A stretch of 64,000 nucleotides of DNA from Vallitalea guaymasensis (GCF_018141425.1 NZ_CP058561.1:2728001-2792000); one strand, 5' to 3'; positions 7,433 to 17,512 are shown, counted from the stretch's first letter. Numbers and translations are program-made. Notes: generated by a model not told the origin, from the letters alone.

Positions 7433-9808
7433 ATGGATAAAACTAACATTACAATAGGACAAACTAGGATGATGATATCCAAAAAAGATAAAATACAAAA
7501 AGAAGGATTAAAAATACTAAAATTAATTTTTATGTATGCTGTAGGTCTAATGATGGGTAGGGCAGTAATTTTTAATAATATGAATCCTATGGCAATGGCA
7601 TACTTTTCAGCGGTATATATTGATAAGAAAAATCGGATATGGATGTTCTTTTCAGTTTTGATAGGTTTACTTACTGCTATGCCTATAATAGATGCATTGA
7701 AATATGCACTAATTATGATACTCATAGTATCGGTAAATTCTATTTTAGATATAAAAGGCAAGAAACCCTTGCTGGTCCACGAGGGGGTGATAGCTGCAAC
7801 CAGCTGTTTGATTATTACGATCACTGCTGGAATCATACAAAACAACGTATTCAATAATATGCTTGTTTCATTATTAGAAAGTGCTTCTATATTTTCATTG
7901 GTATTGATATATGGGCGTGGACTCAAATATTTGTTTGAGCACGAAGAAGATAAAAAAGCAACTAATGAAATATTGATCAGTGAAGCCATAATAATGGGTA
8001 CAGCAGTTGCTGGTATAGCTGACATAACTGTTATGGGATTAGGATTCATAGAAATCTGGATATTCTCAGTTATCTTGATTCTAGGATATAGGCACGGAAT
8101 TGGTACAGGTGCCATAATAGGTGTGATATCTGGAATAGTATTAGTTCTAATGGGTAGATATGAACCGGAGATAATAGGTATATTTGGTATGGTTGGAATA
8201 CTGTCAGCGCTATTTCGGGAATTAGGGAAAGTAGGTAGTATAATAGGATTCTCTCTAGGTACAATTGGTTTATGGTATTTCATATCTCCCCTTAACCTGG
8301 ATTTCCAGATAGTAAAAGCCTTGATTGTAAGTGTAGGTATATTTGCTATATTGCCCAACGAACAAGAGCAGATATATTCAATGAAAAAAACCTCAATAGA
8401 AGAGGATAAATATATAGATAAAGTACAAGGAATCATAAGTGAGAAGTTAAATAATTTTTCCGATTCTTTTCAAAATATTGCTAAGACTTTTGAACATATA
8501 TCTGAAAGGAGAGTGAATCTAACAACTGAGGAGGTGAATAAACTCTTAGATGATGTAGCGGAAAAAGTATGTAAAGACTGTAGCATGTGCAAAATGTGCT
8601 GGCAAAAAGAGTTTTACGATACATATAGAACAGTATTTAGTATTTTTTCCGCTGTAGAAAATAAAAATCAGATAACTGAAGAAGATATTCCTGAAGTCTT
8701 TATTAAAAAATGTATAAAGCCAAAGGAATTCATCATAACAACAAATAGATTATTTGAATTATATAAAATAAATCTAACTTGGGAAAATAAAATTGCTGAA
8801 AACAGACAACTAATATCCCAGCAGTTTTATTCCGTTGCAGATATCATTGACAAGTTAGGGAATAATTTATATAAGAATATAGAGTTTAATACAGATTTGG
8901 AAAATAAAATTTCTGAGGAATTAAAAAAGGACGATATACTTGTTAAAGATGTGGTGGTATATAAAGCAAGGAATCAAAGGATGGAAGTAAGTCTCAAAAT
9001 AAAATATGATGGAGATAAAACGAAAAGCATGAAAGATATAACTCCTGTAATTAATAAATTCACCAAGAAAAAAATGAGATTAGAAGAAGGGTGCAAATAT
9101 ATTAACGGGAGTAAGTATTGTCAAGTGAAATTTATTGAAAGTGAGGTTTACAGAATAGCAAAAGGGGTTGCTAGAGCCAGTAAGGACTATAAAGATATAT
9201 CCGGTGACAGTTATACCTTTTTGAATCTGCCGAAAGGACAAGATATCGTTGCACTCTCAGATGGAATGGGTACAGGATTGAAAGCTTTCAAAGAAAGTAA
9301 AGCTGCTATTGAATTGTTGGAACAATTGCTGGAAGCGGGATTCGATGGTGAAACAGCAATAAAAATGATAAATTCAATACTTGTATTAAAATCTAGTGAA
9401 CAAACTTTTTCAACTCTGGATATGGGTTTAGTTGATAGATATACGGGTGTATGTGAATTTGTGAAAATTGGGGCTGCATCGTCATTCATAAAGAGAGGAA
9501 ATAAAGTGGAGGTAGTAAAATCAACATCTCTCCCTATGGGAATGTTGAATGAAATAGAAAGTGAATCAACTACCAAGAATCTAAGAAATGGCGATATGGT
9601 CATAATGGTTACAGATGGAATATTAGATTGTGAGGATGAGGAAATTGATAAAGAGAAGTGGGTAGAGGAGTCTCTACATAAATTGGATAGTAGAAATCCA
9701 CAGGATATGGCTGATTACATATTAGAAGCAGCCAGAGAAAAGACAGGAGGTATGTTGAAAGATGATATGACTGTACTGGTCATGAGAATATGGGAAAAAG
9801 CGGGATAA
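7433..9808 (+). CDS. spoIIE: Stage II sporulation protein E (SpoIIE phosphatase)
   Basis: SpoIIE is the membrane-bound PP2C phosphatase that dephosphorylates SpoIIAA and so activates sigma-F in the forespore; it also interacts with FtsZ. The N-terminal ~300 residues contain about ten hydrophobic segments. A central regulatory part follows, with the Cys cluster KVCKDCSMCKMCW (~residues 378-390). The PP2C domain spans ~590-790, with LSDGMGTGLKA and MVTDGILDCEDEEID as metal-binding motifs. Length is 791 aa, close to the usual ~820. GGGGAGGAGAG lies before the ATG. It is followed by a strong terminator and repeat copy B. Confidence 0.97.
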   Translation: MDKTNITIGQTRMMISKKDKIQKEGLKILKLIFMYAVGLMMGRAVIFNNMNPMAMAYFSAVYIDKKNRIWMFFSVLIGLLTAMPIIDALKYALIMILIVSVNSILDIKGKKPLLVHEGVIAATSCLIITITAGIIQNNVFNNMLVSLLESASIFSLVLIYGRGLKYLFEHEEDKKATNEILISEAIIMGTAVAGIADITVMGLGFIEIWIFSVILILGYRHGIGTGAIIGVISGIVLVLMGRYEPEIIGIFGMVGILSALFRELGKVGSIIGFSLGTIGLWYFISPLNLDFQIVKALIVSVGIFAILPNEQEQIYSMKKTSIEEDKYIDKVQGIISEKLNNFSDSFQNIAKTFEHISERRVNLTTEEVNKLLDDVAEKVCKDCSMCKMCWQKEFYDTYRTVFSIFSAVENKNQITEEDIPEVFIKKCIKPKEFIITTNRLFELYKINLTWENKIAENRQLISQQFYSVADIIDKLGNNLYKNIEFNTDLENKISEELKKDDILVKDVVVYKARNQRMEVSLKIKYDGDKTKSMKDITPVINKFTKKKMRLEEGCKYINGSKYCQVKFIESEVYRIAKGVARASKDYKDISGDSYTFLNLPKGQDIVALSDGMGTGLKAFKESKAAIELLEQLLEAGFDGETAIKMINSILVLKSSEQTFSTLDMGLVDRYTGVCEFVKIGAASSFIKRGNKVEVVKSTSLPMGMLNEIESESTTKNLRNGDMVIMVTDGILDCEDEEIDKEKWVEESLHKLDSRNPQDMADYILEAAREKTGGMLKDDMTVLVMRIWEKAG

Positions 9809-9828
9809 TTATTATTATAAGTACTAAT

Positions 9829-9862
9829 AGCGGAGAAATATTAAAGGTTTTCTCCGCTTTTA
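9829..9862 (+). terminator. Terminator after spoIIE
   Basis: AGCGGAGAAA pairs with TTTCTCCGCT and is followed by TTTT. Confidence 0.85.
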
Positions 9863-9949
9863 ATCTTATCGGAAAACACTATTTTAGCACATGAAATAGT
9901 TGTTATACTACAGTAAGCTCCTATAAATATTATTTGAATATCGAGCGTA

Positions 9950-10111
9950 AATAGTATAGGGGAATATGGAGCAATGAGCCATGGACGGCGAACTCAGCAT
10001 TTAACCTGACAGCCCTACTGGACTGTCAGAAATAATAATGGATTCGATGTCCAGAATTATTTAATTAACATGGACGTTTAATTAGCTGACGGAATATCCC
10101 CCTATACTATT
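9950..10111 (+). repeat. Structured repeat, copy B (with extra hairpins inserted)
   Basis: The outer stem AATAGTATAGGGG/CCCCTATACTATT and the conserved TGAGCCATGGACGG core are as in copies A and C. The second hairpin is enlarged by ~55 bases that form two further hairpins (CTGACAG/CTGTCAG and AATAAT.TGGA/TCCA.AATTATT). Its outer flanks (CGTAAATAG and TTGGAGCGACTGTTAG) match copy C. It fills most of the 464-base gap between spoIIE and tilS, where no gene is seen. Confidence 0.78.
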
Positions 10112-10272
10112 GGAGCGACTGTTAGATGTATACAAGATATTAACAAACTGTTAATAATGAAGCATATATAACAAAGATTTAACTTGACTATTGATTTATT
10201 TGAACAAGTCTAGTATATTAAAAGAGTCACTTATTTATGGCTAAACAGAAATTATAAAGGATGTAAAGATGT

Positions 10273-11640
10273 ATGGTAGATAAGGTGTTAAACACTATCC
10301 AAAAGTTCAATATGATTGACAAAGGTGATAATATCATCATTGGTGTATCAGGTGGAGCTGACTCCATATGTTTATTACATATGCTATATAGTTTGAAAAG
10401 TAAGTTGGATATAGATTTACATGTTGTACATGTTCAACATGGTATTAGAGGAGAAGATGCAGATGAAGATGCAAAGTTCGTAGAAAAATTCTGCGATGAA
10501 AGAGGTATTGTATGTCATGTGTATTATTTTAATGTTAAAAAGTTAGCAAAAGAAAATAAGCTATCCGAAGAAGAAATGGGTAGGAAAGTAAGATATCAAG
10601 TTTTTTCAGATGCAAGTAAAGAATTTAGTGGTACCAAGATCGCTTTGGCACATCATATAAATGATAATGCTGAAACAATAATAATGAATTTGCTAAGAGG
10701 AACAGGAATTAAAGGAATCGGTGGAATACGTCCCAAAAGAGACAATATCATTAGACCATTGATGGAGTGTACAAGAGAAGAAGTTGAAAAATACTGTGTG
10801 GATAATGATATAAAATACAGAGACGATTATACTAATCAGATGGAAATATACACTAGAAATAAGATTCGTCATACTGTTATACCTTACATTGAAAATAATT
10901 TTAATCAGAACTTCATTACTAACTTAGTTAACACAGCTAATCTAGTAAGAAGCGAAGATGATTATATAGATAAAATTGTTTTAAAAGAAAAAGAAAAAAT
11001 TGTAAAGATAAAAAATAAAGAATATTCCATAGATACAAATGAATTTTTACAATTGGATACAGTCATTAAAAGAAGGCTGGTAAGACACATCATCGGAGAG
11101 ATTAGCTCATTGAAGGATATTGAATACAAACATATCAATGAGATAATTCAGTTAGCCGATAAACAAGTAAGTAAAAGAATAAATTTACCAAAAGGATTAA
11201 TAGCAAAAAAGACGTATGACAGTATCATAATAACCAATTTGGGAGAAAATAAGATAAATGATTTTGAATATGAAGCAGAAGATTTATCAAAAATCTATAT
11301 AAAGGAATTAAATAAACATTTAGATTTTCGCATTATTGAGGAGAAAAAATATAATATTCCTAAAAATTTATATACGAAATGGTTTGATTATGATAAAATA
11401 AAAGATAATTTGAAGGTTAGAAGTAGAAAGAGTGGAGATTTAATCGCCATAAAAGGAATTAATGGTACTAAAAAGTTAAAAAAATATTTTATTGATTGTA
11501 AAATTCCGAAAGAACAACGAGATGCTATACCACTTCTAGCTGATGGAAACAATATAATTTGGGTCATCGGTTATAGAATAAGTGAAGCATACAAGGTTAC
11601 TGCTTCAACCAAAAAAATATTAGAAGTAAGATATTATTAG
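10273..11640 (+). CDS. tilS: tRNA(Ile)-lysidine synthase TilS
   Basis: TilS makes lysidine at position 34 of the CAU-anticodon isoleucine tRNA, which changes both charging and decoding. The PP-loop ATPase motif SGGADS is at residues ~25-30, followed by HVVHVQHGIRGEDADEDA, the AHHINDNAETIIMNLLRGTG stretch and the YTRNKIRH motif. The C-terminal domain ends in KKLKKYFIDCKIPKEQR and a WVIGYRIS end. Length (455 aa) is normal. It is followed after 11 bases by hpt, the usual tilS-hpt-ftsH operon. Confidence 0.96.
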   Translation: MVDKVLNTIQKFNMIDKGDNIIIGVSGGADSICLLHMLYSLKSKLDIDLHVVHVQHGIRGEDADEDAKFVEKFCDERGIVCHVYYFNVKKLAKENKLSEEEMGRKVRYQVFSDASKEFSGTKIALAHHINDNAETIIMNLLRGTGIKGIGGIRPKRDNIIRPLMECTREEVEKYCVDNDIKYRDDYTNQMEIYTRNKIRHTVIPYIENNFNQNFITNLVNTANLVRSEDDYIDKIVLKEKEKIVKIKNKEYSIDTNEFLQLDTVIKRRLVRHIIGEISSLKDIEYKHINEIIQLADKQVSKRINLPKGLIAKKTYDSIIITNLGENKINDFEYEAEDLSKIYIKELNKHLDFRIIEEKKYNIPKNLYTKWFDYDKIKDNLKVRSRKSGDLIAIKGINGTKKLKKYFIDCKIPKEQRDAIPLLADGNNIIWVIGYRISEAYKVTASTKKILEVRYY

Positions 11641-11651
11641 AGGAGGATATT

Positions 11652-12179
11652 ATGATGCATAATATACAAACATTAATATCTGCTGAAGAGTTAAACGCAA
11701 GAACTGCAGAATTAGGTAAACAAATATCAGAAGACTATAAAGGTAAAGAAGTTCACTTGATTTGCGTACTCAAAGGCGGAGTAATGTTTATGGTTGACTT
11801 ATCAAAACAAATTCAAGACATTCCTGTTACAATGGATTTTATGGCTGTTTCAAGCTATGGGAATGAAGTATCGAGTAGTGGTGTAGTTAAAATAGTAAAA
11901 GATCTTGATGAGTCAATTGAGGGTAAGGAAGTAATAATTGTTGAAGACATTATAGATTCAGGTAGAACACTTAGTTATTTGGTTAATATCTTAAAAGACA
12001 GAAAACCAAATAGTATCAAAATATGTACATTATTAGATAAACCAGATAGAAGAGTTGTAGATGACGTACAAGTCGATTATACAGGGTTTACTATACCTGA
12101 TAAATTTGTTCTAGGTTATGGTCTTGATTATTTACAAAGATATCGTAACCTACCATATATTGGAACAATGGATAGTTAA
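11652..12179 (+). CDS. hpt: Hypoxanthine phosphoribosyltransferase
   Basis: This purine-salvage enzyme converts hypoxanthine or guanine plus PRPP to IMP or GMP. The type I phosphoribosyltransferase motif VIIVEDIIDSGRTL is at residues ~97-110. The CVLKGGVMFMVDL loop and the SYGNEVSSSG flexible loop are typical of bacterial Hpt. AGGAGGATATT precedes two consecutive ATG codons, either of which could initiate. It sits between tilS and ftsH as in other Firmicutes. Confidence 0.96.
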   Translation: MMHNIQTLISAEELNARTAELGKQISEDYKGKEVHLICVLKGGVMFMVDLSKQIQDIPVTMDFMAVSSYGNEVSSSGVVKIVKDLDESIEGKEVIIVEDIIDSGRTLSYLVNILKDRKPNSIKICTLLDKPDRRVVDDVQVDYTGFTIPDKFVLGYGLDYLQRYRNLPYIGTMDS

Positions 12180-12232
12180 TATTTGATAGACAAAACCGTA
12201 AATATTCTAAAGATAGGAAAGGAGGCAAGCAC

Positions 12233-14134
12233 ATGAAAAAAAATATTAAAGGATTTAGTTTTTATGCGCTTTTACTTTTAGTTTTACTTATCGCAGTTTT
12301 TATATCAAGTAACAGATTTGACACTATGAAAGGTGACTATGGTTATCAAGATTTAGTTAAAGAAATTGATGATGTTGTCAGAATTGAAGTTAAACAGAAT
12401 GCAGAGATACCTACCGGTATTGTAACAATCTATTATGATAATACTGATTCTAGAAGTTTCCCAATCACTAATACAACAAAATTTGAAGAAAATATGGAAC
12501 AATATGGGAAAAAGGTATATGTGAAAGATATTGTAAGACCAGGTTGGTTTATTCAAATACTTCCATCACTGATAATTCTTATTCCAGTAATTTTCTTATT
12601 AATCTTTATAATGAATCAAGCCCAAGGAGGCGGCGGTGGAAACCGTGTTATGTCTTTTGGTAAAAGCAAAGCTAAAATGGTAGTAGATGAAAATAAAAAG
12701 ATTACATTCCAAAACGTAGCTGGACTTGAAGAAGAGAAAGAAGAATTAGAAGAGGTAGTAGAATTTCTTAAGAGTCCTCGTAAATTCGTAGAACTTGGTG
12801 CTAGGATACCAAAAGGTGTTTTATTGGTAGGACCTCCAGGAACAGGTAAAACATTACTTGCAAAAGCAGTAGCAGGAGAAGCTGGAGTACCATTCTTTAG
12901 TATTTCTGGTTCAGATTTCGTTGAGATGTTTGTCGGTGTAGGTGCATCTAGAGTAAGAGATTTATTTGACCAAGCTAAAAAGAATGCTCCATGTATAGTT
13001 TTTATTGACGAGATTGATGCTGTTGGTAGAAAAAGAGGAGCAGGACTTGGTGGAGGTCATGATGAAAGAGAGCAGACTCTTAACCAATTACTTGTTGAAA
13101 TGGATGGATTTGGAGTTAATGAAGGTGTAATTGTTATAGCTGCAACCAACAGAGCAGATATATTAGACCCTGCATTATTACGTCCAGGTAGATTTGATAG
13201 AAAAGTTGTTGTAGGAAGACCTGACGTCAAAGGTCGTGAAGAGATATTAAAAGTACATGCAAAAGGGAAACCTTTATCAGATAATGTTAATTTGAATGTT
13301 ATTGCAAAAACAACAGTAGGATTTACTGGTGCTGATCTTGAAAACTTATTGAACGAGGCTTCAATATATGCTGCAAGAGCTAGTAAGAAAGTTATCGAAC
13401 AAGAAGATGTTCAAAAAGCATTTATTAAGTTAGGTGTGGGTACAGAAAAGAAAAGTAAAGTACTCACTGAAAGAGAAAAGAAAATTACAGCTTATCACGA
13501 GGCTGGTCATGCTATATTATTCCATGTATTACCTCTTGTAAATCCTGTACACAGTATTTCAATAATACCTACAGGTTACGCTGGTGGTTATACTATGCCA
13601 TTACCTGAAACTGATGATACTTATCAAAGTAAAAAAGAAATGGAACAAGACATAATAGTTGGACTAGGTGGTAGAGCCGCTGAACAAATCATTTTTGACG
13701 ATATAACAACAGGTGCATACGGTGATTTACAACAAGTAACATCAACTGCAAGAAATATGGTTGTTAAATTTGGTATGAGTGATGTGATAGGACCTATCCA
13801 GTTTGGAAACGATAATGATGAAGTATTTATTGGACGAGACTGGGGTCATACAAGAAATTATGGCGAAAACATCGCTGGATTGATTGATAGTGAAATAAAA
13901 CGTATTGTGGATAATGCTTACAATGAAGCTCTAAGATTATTAAATGAGAACATGGATGTTATGCATAAAACAGTACAATTATTATTTGAGAAAGAAAAAA
14001 TAACAGGAGAAGAATTTGCAGCTTTATTCGATAAAGAATATAAAAAGGTAGATAAAAGCGATGTAGATTCAGTTGTAGTAGCTCCTTTGGAGAAGCAAGT
14101 GAAATTAGATGTAGATAGTGGAGAAGATAAGTAA
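12233..14134 (+). CDS. ftsH: ATP-dependent zinc metalloprotease FtsH
   Basis: FtsH is the membrane-anchored AAA+ protease that degrades unassembled membrane proteins and regulators. Two N-terminal membrane helices (residues ~8-25 and ~107-127) flank an external domain. The AAA module has Walker A GPPGTGKT, Walker B FIDEIDA and the RPGRFDR arginine fingers. The protease domain has the zinc motif HEAGH (residues ~423-427) and the distal Asp region DLQQVT. Length (633 aa) is normal. AAAGGAGG precedes the ATG. Confidence 0.97.
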   Translation: MKKNIKGFSFYALLLLVLLIAVFISSNRFDTMKGDYGYQDLVKEIDDVVRIEVKQNAEIPTGIVTIYYDNTDSRSFPITNTTKFEENMEQYGKKVYVKDIVRPGWFIQILPSLIILIPVIFLLIFIMNQAQGGGGGNRVMSFGKSKAKMVVDENKKITFQNVAGLEEEKEELEEVVEFLKSPRKFVELGARIPKGVLLVGPPGTGKTLLAKAVAGEAGVPFFSISGSDFVEMFVGVGASRVRDLFDQAKKNAPCIVFIDEIDAVGRKRGAGLGGGHDEREQTLNQLLVEMDGFGVNEGVIVIAATNRADILDPALLRPGRFDRKVVVGRPDVKGREEILKVHAKGKPLSDNVNLNVIAKTTVGFTGADLENLLNEASIYAARASKKVIEQEDVQKAFIKLGVGTEKKSKVLTEREKKITAYHEAGHAILFHVLPLVNPVHSISIIPTGYAGGYTMPLPETDDTYQSKKEMEQDIIVGLGGRAAEQIIFDDITTGAYGDLQQVTSTARNMVVKFGMSDVIGPIQFGNDNDEVFIGRDWGHTRNYGENIAGLIDSEIKRIVDNAYNEALRLLNENMDVMHKTVQLLFEKEKITGEEFAALFDKEYKKVDKSDVDSVVVAPLEKQVKLDVDSGEDK

Positions 14135-14155
14135 TAAATTGCTAACAGTCACTCC

Positions 14156-14255
14156 AATAGTATAGGGGAATATTTCGTCAGCCGATTAAACGTCCGTGTT
14201 TAAAAGGCTGAGTTCGCCGTCCATGGCTCACTGCTTCATATTCCCCTATACTATT
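14156..14255 (-). repeat. Structured repeat, copy C (inverted)
   Basis: Read on the minus strand, this matches copies A and B: the AATAGTATAGGGGAATAT outer stem, the identical TGAGCCATGGACGG block, and the second hairpin TTAAAC-ACGGAC-GTTTAA inside CAGCC/GGCTG. It starts 21 bases after the ftsH stop. Copies B and C face each other around tilS-hpt-ftsH. Confidence 0.8.
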
Positions 14256-14311
14256 TACGTTCGTAACAGGTATATTTATTATATGTATTAAATTAAAATT
14301 AGCTTTATAAG

Positions 14312-14339
14312 AAAAGGATGACTTTTGTCATCCTTTTTT
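14312..14339. terminator. Bidirectional terminator between ftsH and the DUF188 gene
   Basis: AAAAGGATGAC pairs with GTCATCCTTTT around a tetraloop. The T run serves ftsH, and the A run serves the converging DUF188 gene. Confidence 0.8.
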
Positions 14340-14796
14340 ATAGAGTAATATCATTACTTAATGTATTTAATATGAGTTTTCGAAAGTTATTTTCGAATTT
14401 GGTGTCGTGGTCTATGCTTCTTTTTTTCATTTTGGAATAACGTTTTTTTGCTCTTCTGGCTTGGCCGGAAATATGTCTTTCCATAAGAAGTCTATTTATA
14501 TTGTCGTTGGAATAGATAAAGCCGTTTGGGTGGATAGCAGAGGCTTTTTTGCTTAGAGCCATGGTTGCTACGCCGTAATCTCCGGTTATTATTATATCGT
14601 TTTCCTTTGTTCTATTTATCAAAGCAAAATCAACAGCATCTTTTCCTTTTCCAATAACAAATATGTTACAGTAATCATTTTCATATATATGTGATGAATC
14701 TATAAAAATGTCTACAGGGATGTTATATTCTTTTGCAATTCGTATTATAATATTTTTTACGGGACATGCGTCTCCATCAACAAGTATTTTGATAAT
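14338..14796 (-). CDS. YaiI/YqxD (DUF188) family protein with probable ATT start codon
   Basis: This is a member of the DUF188 (YaiI/YqxD) family, whose biochemical role is not established; its fold resembles PIN-like nucleases. The protein begins with the family start KILVDGDACPVKNII and continues through VIGKGKDAVDF, IIITGDYGVATMALSKKA and RRAKKR. The frame has no ATG, GTG or TTG before the conserved N-terminus. A strong AAGGAG site (14808-14803) lies six bases before ATT (14796-14794), so ATT is the likely initiator, giving 152 aa. An ATG inside, at 14622, would remove the conserved DGDACP part. A sequencing error at the start codon is the alternative. Confidence 0.82.
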   Translation of the reverse strand: MIKILVDGDACPVKNIIIRIAKEYNIPVDIFIDSSHIYENDYCNIFVIGKGKDAVDFALINRTKENDIIITGDYGVATMALSKKASAIHPNGFIYSNDNINRLLMERHISGQARRAKKRYSKMKKRSIDHDTKFENNFRKLILNTLSNDITL

Positions 14797-15071
14797 AAAC
14801 CTCTCCTTAAAAACAATAAATTCACCTTTTGTATTTTGTATCAGGTATAGATTAATAATTCAACTTTCCCACCTTTAATTAGCTCACCTGTATATAATAT
14901 TGAAGTGGGAAAGTCCAGTTAATAATATTATTATACAATAATATTAGATTGTTTGCTATAATATAGACAAGCCTATTTAAATAATTGCTATAGAGCCGGC
15001 AGATGTTTAGTTCTAGTAGGTTTGTGTAAACAAGGAAAATATATTGAACTTATTGAAATGGGTGTATTGAA

Positions 15072-17426
15072 ATGTCTTCTAATAAATTAAGTATATCAGT
15101 AAGAGAGCTCATAGAATTTGTTCTACGTTCTGGTGATATAAAGTCAGTTTTTTTAAGCTCAAGCAGAGCAGTTGATGGTATAAAAGCCCACCAGAAGATA
15201 CAGAAGAGATTTAGTAAGGAATATGATGCTTATGAATCGGAAGTACCGGTAAAGGATAAAGTATTAATAGATGATATAGAATTAGATATAAATGGGCGCA
15301 TTGACGGTATTATTTTTGATGATATAATAATTATTGATGAAATAAAATCAGTAAACAAATCGTTGGAAAATATTGATGAAGATTACAATAAGCTGCATAT
15401 AGCCCAAGGCAAGATGTATGCATATATATATGGGAAACAAAATAATATAGACAAGCTGAAAGTTCAATTAACATATGTTGAGCTTGGTAGCTATGCTATA
15501 AAACAATTTCAGAATGAATTTACTCTTAAGGAATTAGAAGAATTTTATTTTAGTGTAATAAATCTTTATATAGAGTTTGCTAAGAAGATAATTACTTATA
15601 ATAGGTTAAGGGATGAAAGTGTAAAAGATCTACAATTTCCATTTGATTCTTTTAGAAAAGGTCAAAGGAAATTTATGAATAGTGTATATAAAGTAATAAT
15701 GGAAGACGAGAAATTATTTGCTAGAGCTCCAACAGGGATAGGCAAGACTATGGGGACTCTTTATCCTGCTATAAAATCTATGGAAAAGAAGAATTCCAAG
15801 ATATTTTATCTTACAGCTAAGACTATTGGAAGAGATGTAGCAGAAAAAGCCATTAAGCTCCTTGAGGGCAATGGACTAAAGTTAAAAAGGGTTCTTATAA
15901 CTGCAAAAGATAAGATATGCTTGAATGAAGAGAAAAAATGTGACAGTAAATATTGTGAATATGCAAAAGGACACTATGATAGAATAAACGGTGCTATTGG
16001 TGAGTTGCTGACGGCAACTGATAATTACAGCAGGGATACTATTTTAGAGTATGCCAAGAAATATCAAGTATGTCCTTATGAATTGACTCTTGATTTAGCG
16101 CTTTTTAGTGATTGCATCATCTGTGATTACAATTATGCTTTTGACCCTAGTGCAGTACTGAAGAGATTTTTTGTGGAAGGTAACGGCAGCTATCTATTTT
16201 TAATAGACGAAGCCCATAATCTAGTTGACAGGGCAAGGGAAATGTATTCTGCTACCATGTACAAAAAGCCTATATTGAAATTAAGAAGAATAGTTAAGGA
16301 TATAGATAAAACCCTTTATAGATACTTGGGAAAATTGAATAGTTTTATGATTGAAAAGAGACGTGAATGTGAGATTCTAGGGGATTTCATGGTAGAAGAA
16401 TATTATTCAGAGGATTTTGTAGATATACTTAGAGGTATCATACACAGAACTGAAAAGATCTTTGGCAATCTGGTAGAATGGGAACACATGGATGAATTAC
16501 TTGACTTCTACTTTGACAGCTATGATTTTGTGAAGAAGGCAGAACTCTATGATGATAGATATATAACATATTATGAAAAGATACAAGATGACGTATTGAT
16601 GAAGCTTTTTTGCTTGGATCCATCGGGTAATCTAAGGGATTATATGGGAAATGCAAAGTCTACGGTGCTTTTTTCGGCTACATTAACGCCTATGGATTAT
16701 TTTGTCAAGATACTTGGAGGCAATGAAAAGAATTATGGATTGACTCTTGAATCACCTTTTGAACAAAAGAATCTATGTTTATTAATAAATAATAAGGTAT
16801 CTACAAAATATAAGAACAGGCAGAAAACCTATATAAATGTTGTAGAGACTATCTACAATACAATTAAGGGGAAAAAAGGGAACTACATCATATTCTTCCC
16901 TTCCTACAAGTATATGAATGATGTGTATGACACTTTTATTAACATAATAGAAGATGATGATATAAATATCATAAAACAGGAAAGAGGACTAAGCGAAAGT
17001 GAGAAAGATGATTTTCTAGGAGAATTCCATAATGAGAGAGAAGATTCATTTGTAGCTTTTGCAGTATTAGGGGGTATGTTTGGTGAAGGTATAGATTTAA
17101 CAGGAGAAAAACTTAGTGGTGCAGTTATAGTAGGGGTTGGGTTACCTTCTATATGCAACGAAAGGAATCTTATCAAGAATTACTTTGACAATACATCTGA
17201 TAACGGTTATGAGTATGCCTATATGTATCCTGGGATGAACAAGGTTATGCAGGCGGCAGGAAGAGTCATTAGAACAATGAATGACGTAGGCATAGTTGTC
17301 CTTATAGATGAGAGATTTGGCAGTAATCATTACAAAAGGATTTTTCCTTATGAATGGAATCATGCTGTGTATGCATCTAGTGATTTGTTGAAGAAAAAAG
17401 TTGATGGTTTCTGGGAGAATTTATAA
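15072..17426 (+). CDS. XPD/DinG-like DNA helicase with N-terminal PD-(D/E)XK-like nuclease domain
   Basis: This is a superfamily 2 helicase of the COG1199 type. Residues ~1-180 look like a PD-(D/E)XK nuclease domain, with INGRIDGIIFDD and IIDEIKSV carrying the acidic and Lys residues. The helicase part has Walker A PTGIGKT (~residues 219-225), four cysteines consistent with the XPD iron-sulphur cluster (CLNEEKKCDSKYCEY...CPYE), the LIDEAHNL DEAH box, the FSATLTP motif and QAAGRVIRT. It probably acts in DNA repair. GGGTGT before the ATG is a weak ribosome site. It is not obviously cotranscribed with its neighbours. Confidence 0.88.
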   Translation: MSSNKLSISVRELIEFVLRSGDIKSVFLSSSRAVDGIKAHQKIQKRFSKEYDAYESEVPVKDKVLIDDIELDINGRIDGIIFDDIIIIDEIKSVNKSLENIDEDYNKLHIAQGKMYAYIYGKQNNIDKLKVQLTYVELGSYAIKQFQNEFTLKELEEFYFSVINLYIEFAKKIITYNRLRDESVKDLQFPFDSFRKGQRKFMNSVYKVIMEDEKLFARAPTGIGKTMGTLYPAIKSMEKKNSKIFYLTAKTIGRDVAEKAIKLLEGNGLKLKRVLITAKDKICLNEEKKCDSKYCEYAKGHYDRINGAIGELLTATDNYSRDTILEYAKKYQVCPYELTLDLALFSDCIICDYNYAFDPSAVLKRFFVEGNGSYLFLIDEAHNLVDRAREMYSATMYKKPILKLRRIVKDIDKTLYRYLGKLNSFMIEKRRECEILGDFMVEEYYSEDFVDILRGIIHRTEKIFGNLVEWEHMDELLDFYFDSYDFVKKAELYDDRYITYYEKIQDDVLMKLFCLDPSGNLRDYMGNAKSTVLFSATLTPMDYFVKILGGNEKNYGLTLESPFEQKNLCLLINNKVSTKYKNRQKTYINVVETIYNTIKGKKGNYIIFFPSYKYMNDVYDTFINIIEDDDINIIKQERGLSESEKDDFLGEFHNEREDSFVAFAVLGGMFGEGIDLTGEKLSGAVIVGVGLPSICNERNLIKNYFDNTSDNGYEYAYMYPGMNKVMQAAGRVIRTMNDVGIVVLIDERFGSNHYKRIFPYEWNHAVYASSDLLKKKVDGFWENL

Positions 17427-17461
17427 TCAAACAAAATATGGGTAAGAGGTAATTAAGGGAA

Positions 17462-17512
17462 ATATATTGAACTTTTTAAAAATGGGTGTGTAGATGTTCA
17501 AGTTCAATATAT
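17462..17512. repeat. 13-bp inverted repeat before ansA
   Basis: ATATATTGAACTT (17462-17474) is the exact complement of AAGTTCAATATAT (17500-17512). The left half with its AAATGGGTGT continuation is also found just before the helicase start (15044-15065), so the two genes share a related upstream sequence. Confidence 0.6.

Noticed and set aside
7399-8436. Long minus-strand reading frame opposite spoIIE
   Set aside because: It mirrors the membrane part of spoIIE on the coding strand, has no ribosome site, and its sequence is a typical shadow of hydrophobic codons.
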